Below, in pieces: positions 6,704 to 15,887 of a stretch of DNA of 37,467 nucleotides. The number at the start of each line of letters is the position of its first letter. The stretch's first letter is position 1. Below the pieces are notes generated by a model. The model worked only from the letters and a program-made list of their open reading frames with translations. It was not told the DNA's origin and did no database searches. The DNA lies in NCBI GenBank assembly GCA_025927495.1, contig JAICLH010000008.1, positions 1-37,467 of the forward strand. The letters are read 5' to 3'. A program made the position numbers and the translations under genes. The DNA comes from Gemmatimonadaceae bacterium (GTDB lineage Bacteria > Gemmatimonadota > Gemmatimonadetes > Gemmatimonadales > Gemmatimonadaceae).

Positions 6704-8239
6704 TCAGGGTGTGAAACCCTTGGGTGGCCACGAGCCGTGCCACCGCTCGAGTAGCCAGATGCGCCGGCGAGTGCGCACCTCGGTGCCGCGCCGCAACTCT
6801 ACCACATCGAGCATTCGGGCGTCGTCGAAAAAGGTGCGCAGCCGTCTGACCACTGGGCCGACGGAGTCCGCCGATTGGATCTCGAACGCGAGCAAGAGGT
6901 CGTCGCCACGGTGGGCGCGATCGGGGAATCCGGGCCACAAATCGTACTGGTTAGGCCGGCCCTCGATGTTGAGTGAGAACGTTTCAGGGTGCGACGGCAG
7001 GTGGAACGCGATCTCCGACGCTTCCTGGTAGCGGTCGCCACCGAGCCACACGCGCGCACCCGTGCGTGCCGTTTCGTCGTCGGCCAAGGTCTGCATGCGG
7101 ACGGCGAGGGTGTCCCAGCCCGTACCGCGTGCGGTGGGATCATCGCGCGCGGTGATCGGCAGCACGGGCGTGATGGACTGCACGTAGATGCCCGCCGCCA
7201 TGATCGCGCCTAACGCGCAGGCGGCGGTGATCCATCGCTTCCAGGTGCGGCTCTGCGTCGTCGCGGCATGGGCGGCGAGGAGCACAATGGCCGGAACGTA
7301 GGCCGGAGCCTGCCAGTTCGCTTCGCCAGGGTGTCGCCAGGCACCAATGCAAAAGAACAGAAACACGGTGGCGGAAACCGCGGCCAGCAACACGCGCCGC
7401 GGTTCGCGGCTGCGAGCGCCCTGCACGACCACGGTCGCGAACAGCGCCAGGAGAATTGGCGACACGAGCGCGAGCTGCCCGCCGAGGAGCGAGCTCTCGC
7501 GCGACAACGGCGTGCCGTGTCCCGACGCGAAGCCATGGCCGAGCTGAAAGGCGAACGACACCCACTGGTGTCGGGCATTCCAGACGATGACCGGCAAGAA
7601 GATGAGCAGGGCGGCGATGGCGGCGACGTACGGTCCGGCGGTGCGCAGCTGTCGTCGGAGGGATGCGAGCGCGACGCACGCGATGAGGACACCGACGGGC
7701 AGGAGCACCGCATTGTACTTGGAGACGAACGCAATGCCTAACGCAACGCCGGCGGCGAGCCACCATTGGGTGGCGACGCGACTCCCCGGCTCCGCCTCGA
7801 TGGCGTGGTCGAGCGCCAGGAGCGTGAGGGCGAACGCGAACAGCAGCGGAGCATCGGGTGTCGCGAGCACGAGGCCGGCGGCCGCGAGCGGCATGCAGCA
7901 GAGCGCAACGGCGGCGACGAACGCAGCGCGGTCGCCGGCAAGCCGGCGAGCGAGTAGTACGAGCATCACCGACGCCGCCCAACCGGCGCACACGCTGCCG
8001 ATGCGGACGCCGAGCGGCGTGACGCCGAAGAGCGCGGTGCCTAACCGGATCAGGACCGCGACCGCCGGCGGGTGGTCGAAGTAGCCGCCGGCCAGGTGCC
8101 GCGACCACTCCCAGTAGTAGGTCTCGTCGGGCGGGAGGGTGATGATGACGGCAAACGCGCCGCGGATCGCCGCCGCCGCCGTCACGATGAGCATGGCCAG
8201 TGAGGTCCCGCTTGGCCGGCGCGTGGTGCGATCCGTCAC
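6704..8239 (-). CDS. membrane glycosyltransferase, GT39/GT83-like (ArnT/PMT fold)
   Basis: A 511-residue integral membrane protein. After the first membrane helix it has DETYYWEWSRHLAGGYFDHPP, the signature of GT-C transferases that use polyprenyl-phosphate sugar donors and act on the outer face of the inner membrane. About ten hydrophobic segments follow, then a C-terminal soluble domain of about 120 residues. GTG 8239 overlaps the TGA of the upstream gene (GTGA), so I use this start; the track start at 8524 runs through that gene. Lipid A, a cell-wall polymer or a protein could be the acceptor; the sequence does not say. Four GTTAGGC motifs lie in it in the Leu-Gly frame or the Pro-Asn frame. 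Confidence 0.88.
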   Translation of the reverse strand: MTDRTTRRPSGTSLAMLIVTAAAAIRGAFAVIITLPPDETYYWEWSRHLAGGYFDHPPAVAVLIRLGTALFGVTPLGVRIGSVCAGWAASVMLVLLARRLAGDRAAFVAAVALCCMPLAAAGLVLATPDAPLLFAFALTLLALDHAIEAEPGSRVATQWWLAAGVALGIAFVSKYNAVLLPVGVLIACVALASLRRQLRTAGPYVAAIAALLIFLPVIVWNARHQWVSFAFQLGHGFASGHGTPLSRESSLLGGQLALVSPILLALFATVVVQGARSREPRRVLLAAVSATVFLFFCIGAWRHPGEANWQAPAYVPAIVLLAAHAATTQSRTWKRWITAACALGAIMAAGIYVQSITPVLPITARDDPTARGTGWDTLAVRMQTLADDETARTGARVWLGGDRYQEASEIAFHLPSHPETFSLNIEGRPNQYDLWPGFPDRAHRGDDLLLAFEIQSADSVGPVVRRLRTFFDDARMLDVVELRRGTEVRTRRRIWLLERWHGSWPPKGFTP

Positions 8240-9492
8240 GCGATGCCGCGGAGCCGGGAGACGCCAAACATTGCGAGGGCGGTCGCGATCCATATCCATG
8301 CAATCCACGACACGCGCTCGAGCGGCGACATGGTGCGCAGAATGTTCCACGCGACGGCCGGGAGCGTCGCAACGACGAGCGCACCGTACCCACCCGTGTC
8401 CGGCGTGCGGCGCGCGACGACCTCGACTGCGCGACGACGCGCCGCGTGCAGTCGGTCCGCGATGGCTTCGCCTAACGAATCGGCAGACATCGCGCGCCAT
8501 CCGGGAATGTGCATCACGCTCCACGCGACCGCGGTTCTGCCCCAGCCGTGGTTGTCGGACCCGGCGACCAGCGCGAGATCGAGACTGTCGGCCAGGTGGA
8601 TGATGCGCGTGCGGTCGACCTGGCCCTGTTCGATGCCGCGCGGCGAACCATCGGACAACTCGATGGCAATCGCGCCGCGCAGTCCGGCGGAATCCGGCGC
8701 CGGCAGTCGGTCGAGCCTGTCGGGAATCGTCTGCACGATCACGGGGTCGCGCACGGAAAGGTCAGGATGTACGGCGCGTGCGCCCTGCGCATCGCCTGCA
8801 AGCAATGCAGCCCCACTATCGCTCGCGCCGAGCGTGAGGAGGTGATTGTGATTCGCGACGTACTCGATTCCGGGCAGCGAGGTGAGGCCGTCGCCGGCGC
8901 GCGGCGGATTGTCTCGCGCTGCCTCGCGCGCGCCGGCAAAGCGACTGTGGTCGGTGATGTAGGCGACGTCGAAGCCGGCATTGCGATGCCAGGCGCGATT
9001 CGCCTCCGGCGTGAACGACGACCGGCCATCGTGCGAGAAGCGTGTGTGACTATGCACGTCGATGCTCAGTGCATTGGCATCGTCGAGCGTCAAGCGCGCC
9101 ATGGGTCGCGGCGCGACGATACCCAAGAAGTAGAAGAGCACCAGGCCGGCGAGTGCGACGAGCGCGCATCGCAACTCGCGAACGAGCGTGGTACCGAACC
9201 GGCGCCAACGCAGCTCGCGCCAGACGATGTAAAGTGCGGCGAGCGACACGAGTAGCGCGACGGTCTGGCTCACGCTCAGCAGCGTGAGCGCATCCATCAC
9301 ATCGCAGATCGGCGCGAGGACCACATAGGCCGGTGAGAGCGCGAGATGCGCGCCCGGTGCAGGAGAAAGCGTCTCGAGGTCGATGAGCGGCGGAAGGGCA
9401 AGCGGCCAAGCAGCGAGGATGACGAGCGTGACGATGATCGCGCCGAGGCGCCCCGGATCGCGCCGCTTCGAGGCGACTACATTGGAAGGCAT
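8236..9492 (-). CDS. membrane-anchored PHP-domain metal-dependent phosphoesterase
   Basis: A 418-residue protein. Three N-terminal hydrophobic segments (residues about 15-135) precede a PHP domain with its metal ligands: DVHSHTRFSHDG, YITDHSRF, PGIEYVANHNHLL and a late GSDNHGWGRT. Two hydrophobic segments close the chain. PHP proteins hydrolyse phosphoesters using two or three metal ions; CehA-like members are known, but the substrate here is unknown. The predicted catalytic domain is large enough to lie in the periplasm. It is coupled to the GT-C glycosyltransferase by a GTGA overlap, which suggests joint work on a lipid-linked or surface glycan. It may be translated from a leaderless mRNA (see promoter). 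Confidence 0.85.
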   Translation of the reverse strand: MPSNVVASKRRDPGRLGAIIVTLVILAAWPLALPPLIDLETLSPAPGAHLALSPAYVVLAPICDVMDALTLLSVSQTVALLVSLAALYIVWRELRWRRFGTTLVRELRCALVALAGLVLFYFLGIVAPRPMARLTLDDANALSIDVHSHTRFSHDGRSSFTPEANRAWHRNAGFDVAYITDHSRFAGAREAARDNPPRAGDGLTSLPGIEYVANHNHLLTLGASDSGAALLAGDAQGARAVHPDLSVRDPVIVQTIPDRLDRLPAPDSAGLRGAIAIELSDGSPRGIEQGQVDRTRIIHLADSLDLALVAGSDNHGWGRTAVAWSVMHIPGWRAMSADSLGEAIADRLHAARRRAVEVVARRTPDTGGYGALVVATLPAVAWNILRTMSPLERVSWIAWIWIATALAMFGVSRLRGIA

Positions 9493-9498
9493 GGTGGG

Positions 9499-9527
9499 AT
9501 TATATGACGGACGGGGCCGAATGGCAG
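9499..9527 (-). promoter_or_regulatory. promoter of the PHP gene, leaderless architecture
   Basis: Read on the minus strand: CTGCCA, 17 bases, TATAAT, then only six bases (CCCACC) before the ATG at 9492. A start point seven bases after the -10 would be the A of the ATG. No SD is possible in that space. Confidence 0.55.
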
Positions 9528-9570
9528 TGAGTGAACCGCTGGATCAGGATCGCAGCGGAAAGGTGTTGGC

Positions 9571-11617
9571 ATGAACCGATTGGCGCGCGAGACGAGTCCG
9601 TATCTGCGGCAGCATGCCGAGAATCCGGTCGACTGGTATCCGTGGGGAGCGGAAGCGCTTGGTCGCGCACGGAGTGAAGGCCGGCCGATTCTCCTGAGCA
9701 TCGGATACGCCGCGTGCCACTGGTGTCACGTGATGGCGCACGAGTCGTTCGAGGATCCGGAGACGGCGGCACTCATGAACGAGTTGTTCGTGAACATCAA
9801 GGTGGATCGCGAGGAGCGTCCCGATCTGGACGCGATCTACATGAGTGCCGTGCAAGCGATGACCGGGCACGGCGGCTGGCCGATGACGGTGTTCCTGACA
9901 CCGGATGGTGTGCCGTTCTACGGCGGCACGTATTATCCGCCCGACGACAGACAGGGGATGCCGTCGTTTCGTCGCGTGCTGTCATCGGTGGCGACAGCAT
10001 TTCGGGAGCGGCGCGGCGATGTCGAGGCGGCGGCCGGTCAGGTGCGGACGATGTACGCGCGGATGGCGGGGGCGCAGGGTGCGAGCGGCGCGCCGACAGT
10101 GGCGCTGCTGGCGAACGCGGCGCGGGGTGCAGCGCGGCGATTCGATGAGCGGTACGGCGGGTTCGAGGGTGCGCCCAAGTTTCCGCACGCGATGGCGCTC
10201 GAGTTCGCGCTGGTGGCCTGGCGGCGCGGGCTGCTGCCTAACGGCATGATCGTGGCGCGGGACTCGTTTCTGGCGATGAGCCGCGGCGGCATTCACGATC
10301 AGATCGGCGGCGGGTTCCACCGGTACAGCGTGGACGCGCGGTGGCTGGTGCCGCACTTCGAGAAGATGCTGTACGACAATGCCCTGCTCTGCCGGTTAGG
10401 CGTGCATTTGTTTCAGGTGACGCGCGACCCGGAGATCCGGGAGGTGGTGGAGGATCTCATCGCCTGGGTGGGCGCGGAGATGACGGCCCCAGGCGGCGGC
10501 TTCTACGCCTCGTTGGATGCCGACAGCGAGGGCGAGGAAGGCCGCTACTACGTCTGGAGCGCCGCCGAGCTCGAGTCGTTGTTAGGCACAGACGCCGGCC
10601 CGGCGGCGGCGCACTGGGGCGTCACGCGCGCCGGGAACTTCGAGGGACGCAACATTCTGCACGTGGCGGCGGATGCCGATGCCACCCTCGCGCGCGTGGG
10701 CGGCAGCCTCACGCGCGAGGAGCTGCATGGCCTCGTGCGCCGCGCCCGCGCGGGACGAAAAGATTCTCGCGTCATGGAACGGGCTCATGCTGCGCGCGCT
10801 TGCCGAAGCTGCCCGCACACTCGAGCACGATGGGGCGCGCGCACTCGCGCTGCGCAGCGGAACGTTCCTCCTCCGTGAGCTCGTGCACGATGGGCGCGCG
10901 ATACGTGTCTGGAACGCGTCGCCCGGCGCGCCGCACGCGCCGGGCTTCCTCGATGACCAAGCCGCAGTCGCGTTGGCGGCGATCGCGATGTACGAGCTCA
11001 CGTTCGATGAATCGTGGGTGGCGCAAGCCCGGCGCATGACCGAGTCGATGCTGCGATGGTTTTGGGACGACCACACCGGGACGTTCTTCGACACCGCACA
11101 CGATCACGAAGCGCTTATCACCCGCCCCCGCGAGACGACCGACAACGCGACGCCCTCCGGGACCTCGCTCGCCGTGGAACTGCTTCTACGGTTAGGCGAC
11201 CTCCTCGACATACCGTCGTGGCGTCAGCGCGCGGTGGACGTTGTGTCGAGCATCGGCCATGCGGTCGAGCGCTATCCGCTTGCGTTCGGCCACTTGCTCA
11301 CGGCTGCCGATGTCGCCGTGTACGGACCGGTCGAGGTCGCGTTGTTAGGCGATCCGTCGAGCATCGGATTCCTGGCGTTGCAGCGCGTCACGTCCGAGCA
11401 GTACGTGCCCGGCTTGGTGTTGGCCGGCGGCCGAGCCGATGGCGACATTGCGCTCCTACGCGACCGGAAGCCGATCAACGACGCGGCGACTGCGTTCGTC
11501 TGCCGGCACTACGCCTGCGAGGCGCCCACTACGCTGCCCGAGACGTTGAGCGCGCAACTGGAGCTCGCTGCGGATGCCCCACCCCCCGATTCCGTTGGGC
11601 ATACGCAGAGCGGCTGA
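9571..11617 (+). pseudogene. yyaL: yyaL/SPATA20-like thioredoxin-domain protein, frameshifted
   Basis: Two ORFs together make one family member. The first (9571-10878) has a thioredoxin-like N-terminus with [20 protein letters not shown], the CHWCHVM site and [11 protein letters not shown], then a six-hairpin domain ([28 protein letters not shown]). The second frame (within 10673-11617) supplies the C-terminal part, beginning [26 protein letters not shown]. The first frame loses similarity at [11 protein letters not shown] near 10755. Removing one base in that GC-rich stretch would give about 681 residues, close to the usual 670-700. So this is either a one-base sequencing error, a young pseudogene, or (least likely) programmed slippage. 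An AGG precedes ATG 9571. Family function is poorly known. Confidence 0.85.
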
Positions 11618-11623
11618 GACGGC

Positions 11624-11812
11624 TCACAGGTCGCCGCACGTCATCAGGATGGCGTGACACTGACTGCAGATCAGCTTGCACCTGAGCCACGCGAGATCCG
11701 TTGACCCGCACAGGTCGCACGATGGAAGCTCCGGATCCGGCGGCGCCGGACGCGGTGCGGCCTCTTGCTCGTCGTCCGGCGTGGGCGATTGGACCTGATC
11801 GGTGTCTGACAT
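11624..11812 (-). CDS. small zinc-ribbon protein
   Basis: Sixty-two residues. The first half is acidic and Pro-rich, the second half holds two CxxC knuckles: CDLCGSTDLAWLRC and ICSQCH, followed by another Cys near the end. This spacing can bind one zinc ion. Small proteins of this kind are common near core genes, but their role is unknown. It converges on the yyaL-like gene with six bases between the stops. The start has only a weak GAGAAGA sequence upstream. Confidence 0.75.
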   Translation of the reverse strand: MSDTDQVQSPTPDDEQEAAPRPAPPDPELPSCDLCGSTDLAWLRCKLICSQCHAILMTCGDL

Positions 11813-11942
11813 TCTTCTCGTGCGCGCGCCATGCCGATGCTGCGCGCGTTAGGCGTTAACGCCATGCTGCGGCGAGGTCAACCGTGAGGATAGTTTCGTA
11901 AACGTACGCACCCGATGCCGTCGCATGAAACGCGCGGATGCA

Positions 11943-11975
11943 ACGCGCCCGCGCGATGCGATCGCGCGGGCGCGT
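11943..11975 (-). terminator. perfect GC hairpin after the YXWXGXW gene
   Basis: ACGCGCCCGCGCGAT pairs with its complement over 15 bp around a three-base loop GCG. It begins about 25 bases after the stop at 12000. The U-tract on the minus strand is poor (GTTGCATCC), so it may need help from Rho or simply protect the 3' end. Confidence 0.55.
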
Positions 11976-11999
11976 CGTGTCTCTCGAATCCAGTGCTTG

Positions 12000-12320
12000 C
12001 TAGCGCCAGTGTCCTTCCACCCAATACCAGCCACGCCGATCGTGGGCCCAGTGCCCCGGCCGCCACGCGCGATACCCGCGATCCGCCACAACCCATCGGC
12101 CGGGCATCCAAACGTAGCGCCGCGTGTCCCAATTCCAGCGGCCAGGGATCCATACGTAGTTCAGTCCGGGCGCTGCGCCGATGACCTCGACACGCTCGAC
12201 GGGCGGCGACTCCCGCACGTAGACGCGGTCGCCGCGCGGACTCGACGCACATGCGGCGACGCCGAGAAGCGTCGCGGCGAGCGCGACCGTCATCACTTTT
12301 CGCTTCGCTTGTTCGATCAT
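12000..12320 (-). CDS. YXWXGXW-repeat lipoprotein
   Basis: A 106-residue protein from ATG 12320, chosen because AAAGGA lies eight bases upstream and a lipoprotein signal follows directly (KRKVMTVALAATLLGVAAC, lipid on the Cys). The mature part has a short acidic linker and four tandem aromatic repeats: YVWIPGRW, YVWMPGRW, RAWRPGHW and WYWVEGHW. This matches the YXWXGXW (BcpO-related) repeat family. These proteins sit at the cell envelope; their function is not established. It is downstream of cydB, with a 137-base gap that probably contains its own promoter. Confidence 0.85.
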   Translation of the reverse strand: MIEQAKRKVMTVALAATLLGVAACASSPRGDRVYVRESPPVERVEVIGAAPGLNYVWIPGRWNWDTRRYVWMPGRWVVADRGYRAWRPGHWAHDRRGWYWVEGHWR

Positions 12321-12457
12321 CTCGTCCGTCCTTTGCGCTCGGAAGCGCATCGATTTCGTCCGTAGAAATGCAAAGACCGACCCACCAAGCGGGCCGTTCT
12401 TTGGTTGGACGAGCGGCGTCAACGAGCGTTAATGACGGACGCGCCCGGTAGCAGGGG

Positions 12458-13504
12458 TCATTTCGCCTGACTGGGACCGGGACCATGCGGGCGCGCGGAC
12501 TTGAACAGTCGGAACAAGTAAGTGATCGACGGGAAGAGCACGATGGCGCCGAGCGCGAGCGCGATAAGAAAGAGTCCCAGTGTTCGTGACGGAGCAGCGG
12601 AGTTGCCGATCGTGAATGTCGGCGGAATCAGATAGGGATATTGCGCAGCGGCCCATCCCCACAGGATGAACGCGACCTGCGCGGCGGCGGCGACGCGGGC
12701 CAGACGCCACTTTCTGATCCAGAGCGCTACGATGGCGACAATTGCGGCGATGCCCGTCAACACATGCAGCGGCGGCGCCCACGCAGATTCAATGAGGCCG
12801 GCGCTGACGCGCGGCGCGTGCGATCGCGCGAGTAACAGCGCGAGAAACGCGGTCACGAATACGGCGATCGCCGCGGCAAGCGCGCGTCGACGAAAATCTT
12901 CTCGCAGCTCCGGGTCGTCCGCTTCGACCGTGAGGTAGGTGGCGGCGAGAAAAGCGAACAGGCACAACGCGAGCGCGCCGACCGCAATGGTAAATAGAGA
13001 CAGCCACGGCGACACGTATAACGACGCGAACGAGTCGCCCGCGCCGCCGTGAGCGAGCCGATCGAGCATGGCACCGACGCTTCCGGACGCGATGGCGCCG
13101 ATGCACACGCCGAGCAGCACCGGTGTGAGCAGGCTCGCGATGGCGAATACACGGCCCCACCGCCGCTGCGGCGCGTCATCGCTGCTGCCATAGCTCCGGA
13201 ACGCGAACGCGGAGCCGCGCAGCACGATGCCGATCAACATGAGCGTGAGCGGAATGTGCAGCGTGATCGCGAGGCCGGCGTACACTGCGGGAAAGCACGT
13301 GAAGAGCAGGACGACGACGAGGATCAGCCACACGTGGTTGGCTTCCCAGATTGGTCCAATGGCTTCCGCGATCAGCGCGCGTTGTTCGCTGCGTCGGGGA
13401 CCGGTGGCGAGGAGGTCCCATACGCCGCCGCCGAAATCGGCGCCGCCGAGCAGCACGTATGCGGTCAGAGCGACCAACGCGACGAACGCGATCGCGGTTG
13501 CCAT
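12458..13504 (-). CDS. cydB: cytochrome bd ubiquinol oxidase subunit II
   Basis: A 348-residue membrane protein with eight or nine hydrophobic segments. It starts with the typical LLGGADFGGGVWDLLA, followed by IGPIWEANHVWLI and CFPAVYAGLAI. CydB forms the structural partner of CydA in the bd-type terminal oxidase, which oxidises quinol and reduces oxygen without pumping protons but with high oxygen affinity. It lies 11 bases downstream of cydA in the nadC-like-cydA-cydB operon. No cydX-like small ORF is visible behind it. It lacks GTTAGGC motifs, although one spans the cydA stop. Confidence 0.95.
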   Translation of the reverse strand: MATAIAFVALVALTAYVLLGGADFGGGVWDLLATGPRRSEQRALIAEAIGPIWEANHVWLILVVVLLFTCFPAVYAGLAITLHIPLTLMLIGIVLRGSAFAFRSYGSSDDAPQRRWGRVFAIASLLTPVLLGVCIGAIASGSVGAMLDRLAHGGAGDSFASLYVSPWLSLFTIAVGALALCLFAFLAATYLTVEADDPELREDFRRRALAAAIAVFVTAFLALLLARSHAPRVSAGLIESAWAPPLHVLTGIAAIVAIVALWIRKWRLARVAAAAQVAFILWGWAAAQYPYLIPPTFTIGNSAAPSRTLGLFLIALALGAIVLFPSITYLFRLFKSARPHGPGPSQAK

Positions 13505-13515
13505 GCGCGGTTCCG

Positions 13516-14850
13516 TTAGGCGGCGACGGGCGCCATCGCCCCCTCGCCTTCACGCGTGATCGGGCTCCGGATCACGAGGTCGTAGAGGAGCCACACGACC
13601 ACCACGCCGAGGAAGCAATACAGCGCGCTGATCACGAGAAAGGGTACGATGAGACCGGGCATCGGCGTCACCGAATCCGCGGTCCGCATCACGCCGTAGA
13701 TCACCCACGGTTGTCGTCCGACCTCGGTAACGGTCCAGCCGGCTTCGATGCACAGGAGCCCCATTGGCGTTGCGGCGGCCACGGCGCGCATGAGCCACCG
13801 GTTGGCCGCGAGATCGCGTCGCCGCAAAGTTTCGATGACCACCCACACGCCGAGCAGCGCGAGATAGGTGCCAAGTGCCACCATTATCTGGAAGGCGACG
13901 TGAACGATTGGAACGGGCGGCCAGTCCCGCCGCGGCACGGCATCGAGTCCGCGGACTAACGCGTGCGGGTCATGGAACGCGAGCAGTGACAGTCCGTTAG
14001 GAATCTCGATCGCCCAACGCGTTCGTTGGGCGGAGACGTCAGGAATTCCGCCGATGCGCAGCGGCGCGCCGGACTGGGTGCGAAATTGACCTTCCATCGC
14101 CGCGAGCTTCGGCGGCTGCCAGCGTGCGACGTATCGCGCGCTGATGTCGCCCGTGATGGGCTGCACGATCGCGGCCGGCACCCCGACAATGAGCGCCACC
14201 ACGAGCGCGCGCCGATGAAACGCATTGCGGCGGTCGCGCAGCAACATGAAACCGTGGATACCAGCGACCGCGAACCCCGTGGCTGCATACGCGGCCAGCA
14301 GCATGTGCAGGACTTCGGGAAATGCGGCAGGCGTCAGCATTGCGGCGATGGGATCGACGTCAACCGGCGCGCCGTTCTGCAGTCGGAATCCCACGGGCGA
14401 ATTCATCCACGCGTTGGCGATCACGACGAACAACGCGGACGCGGCCCCGCTCACCGCAACGAGGGCGCCGGCGGCGATGTGCGCCCGCGGCGAGATGCGC
14501 TGCCAACCATACAGATACACGCCGAGAAAGATGGCCTCGGCAAAAAACGCGAAGCCCTCGAGGGAAAACGGCATGCCGATGATGGCGCCCGCGAATCGCA
14601 TGAAGCCCGGCCACAGCAAGCCGAGCTCGAAACTGAGCACGGTTCCCGAGACCGCGCCGACCGCGAAGAGAATCGCCGTGCCTTTCGCCCAACGCCGGGC
14701 AAGCTCGAGGTACATCGCGTCGCCGGTGCGCCGCCACCGCGCTTCCGCGATGATCATGAGCACCGGCATCGCGATGCCGACGACAGCGAACAGGATGTGA
14801 AAGCCGAGCGACACCGCCATCTGTGACCTGGCGGCGAGGACGTCACCCAT
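13516..14850 (-). CDS. cydA: cytochrome bd ubiquinol oxidase subunit I
   Basis: A 444-residue haem-binding subunit. Visible landmarks: the first haem-ligand helix LGFHILFAVVGIAMP, the helix PEVLHMLLAAYAATGF carrying the next His, and GWTVTEVGRQPWVIYG near the C-terminus. The quinol-binding Q-loop is short, as in cyanide-insensitive (CIO-type) oxidases rather than the E. coli long-loop type; that subtype is inferred. The ATG shares a base with the TGA of the upstream nadC-like gene (TGATG), implying coupled translation. The stop codon TAA lies in a GTTAGGC motif. Confidence 0.95.
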   Translation of the reverse strand: MGDVLAARSQMAVSLGFHILFAVVGIAMPVLMIIAEARWRRTGDAMYLELARRWAKGTAILFAVGAVSGTVLSFELGLLWPGFMRFAGAIIGMPFSLEGFAFFAEAIFLGVYLYGWQRISPRAHIAAGALVAVSGAASALFVVIANAWMNSPVGFRLQNGAPVDVDPIAAMLTPAAFPEVLHMLLAAYAATGFAVAGIHGFMLLRDRRNAFHRRALVVALIVGVPAAIVQPITGDISARYVARWQPPKLAAMEGQFRTQSGAPLRIGGIPDVSAQRTRWAIEIPNGLSLLAFHDPHALVRGLDAVPRRDWPPVPIVHVAFQIMVALGTYLALLGVWVVIETLRRRDLAANRWLMRAVAAATPMGLLCIEAGWTVTEVGRQPWVIYGVMRTADSVTPMPGLIVPFLVISALYCFLGVVVVWLLYDLVIRSPITREGEGAMAPVAA

Positions 14851-15887
14851 CAGACCGACTCGAACTCGAGCTCCAGATCGAGGGCTGGCGCGCGTTGTGT
14901 GAGGGCGTCGACCGCAATGCGATCCACTCCGGCCTGGGCGAAGCTCCGCACGGCGTCGAGCCGCACATCACCGGTCACCTGCGTGTACACGCGCGACGAT
15001 GCAATCTCCACACATTCGCGCACGTGCGACGGTGTCATGCCATCGAGGAGCACGGCATCCACGCCGGCGGCCACGGCGCTACGCACTTCGGCCGGCGAGC
15101 GGCACGCGATCTCGATGCGCGTGTGGTCCGACGCGAGGTCGCGCGCCCGCCGCACGACCATGGCCACATCGCGATTCATCGCGGTGAGATGGCTGTCGCG
15201 AATGTGCACGACGTCCAGCCCATCGCGCTTCATGCCTGACGCACCACCGGCTCGGGCGGCGTAGTGCTCGAGCTCGCGCAGGCCCGGCGTGGTCTTCCAC
15301 GTGTCGACGATGCGGGCCGAGGTCCCGCGCACGGCCTCGACATAGGACGCGGTGAGCGTCGCGATGCCGGACAGGTGGCGGAGGAAGTTGAGCGCGACGC
15401 GCTCGGCCGATAGAATCGCATGCGACAGCGCGGTGATGCGCACGACCGGCGCGCCATCGGTGACGCGGCCGCCGTCGTCGACGTCCACGCGGAGTGCGGC
15501 ATTGGAATCGAAGAGCCGGAACGCCGCGACGGCTAACGGAACGCCCGCGAGGATGCCGGATTGCCGCGCGACGATCGTCGCGTGCGCGCGCCGTGCGGAC
15601 AAGACACTCGCCGCCGTCGCGATGTCGTGATAGGCGCCGTCTTCGAGCAACGCCGCGCGAAGACAGGCCTCGAGTTGTCGATCAGATAGCGGGAACCCGA
15701 GGTGATCGTCTTCGGCCACCGCCGCGCCGGTCTGGGGCGTCACCGCACGCGAGGTCCGTCGATCTCGCGAGGAGCGTGGAATCTGGGATTCGAGGCCGCG
15801 GTCGCTGTTACGACGCGGTTCGATGGAGCGCCGGCGGTCGCTGTGGAACCGTCCTTCCTCCGGCTCAAACATCCCGGGTGTGGTCAT
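14850..15887 (-). CDS. NadC-like quinolinate phosphoribosyltransferase homologue, divergent active site
   Basis: A 345-residue protein. About 60 Arg/Ser-rich residues precede a clear NadC fold: LSDRQLEACLRAALLEDGAYHD, GILAGVPLA, ERVALNFLRHLSGIATLTA, TTPGLRELEHYA and VLLDGM. NadC makes nicotinate mononucleotide from quinolinate and PRPP. Several substrate-site motifs deviate: TRKT is TWKT (Trp197), the NHR motif reads MKR, KDNH is RDSH, and LDN is LDG. A normal ribosome site GGGAGG lies eight bases before ATG 15887, so I take this start over GTG 15896. Its place as first gene of the cydAB operon suggests a redox or NAD link, or a changed substrate. It may be a weak, altered or non-catalytic enzyme. 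Confidence 0.75.
   Translation of the reverse strand: MTTPGMFEPEEGRFHSDRRRSIEPRRNSDRGLESQIPRSSRDRRTSRAVTPQTGAAVAEDDHLGFPLSDRQLEACLRAALLEDGAYHDIATAASVLSARRAHATIVARQSGILAGVPLAVAAFRLFDSNAALRVDVDDGGRVTDGAPVVRITALSHAILSAERVALNFLRHLSGIATLTASYVEAVRGTSARIVDTWKTTPGLRELEHYAARAGGASGMKRDGLDVVHIRDSHLTAMNRDVAMVVRRARDLASDHTRIEIACRSPAEVRSAVAAGVDAVLLDGMTPSHVRECVEIASSRVYTQVTGDVRLDAVRSFAQAGVDRIAVDALTQRAPALDLELEFESV

Noticed and set aside
8240-8524. N-terminal extension of the glycosyltransferase ORF
   Set aside because: It lies inside the PHP gene and encodes Arg/His-rich sequence; the GTGA overlap gives a better start.
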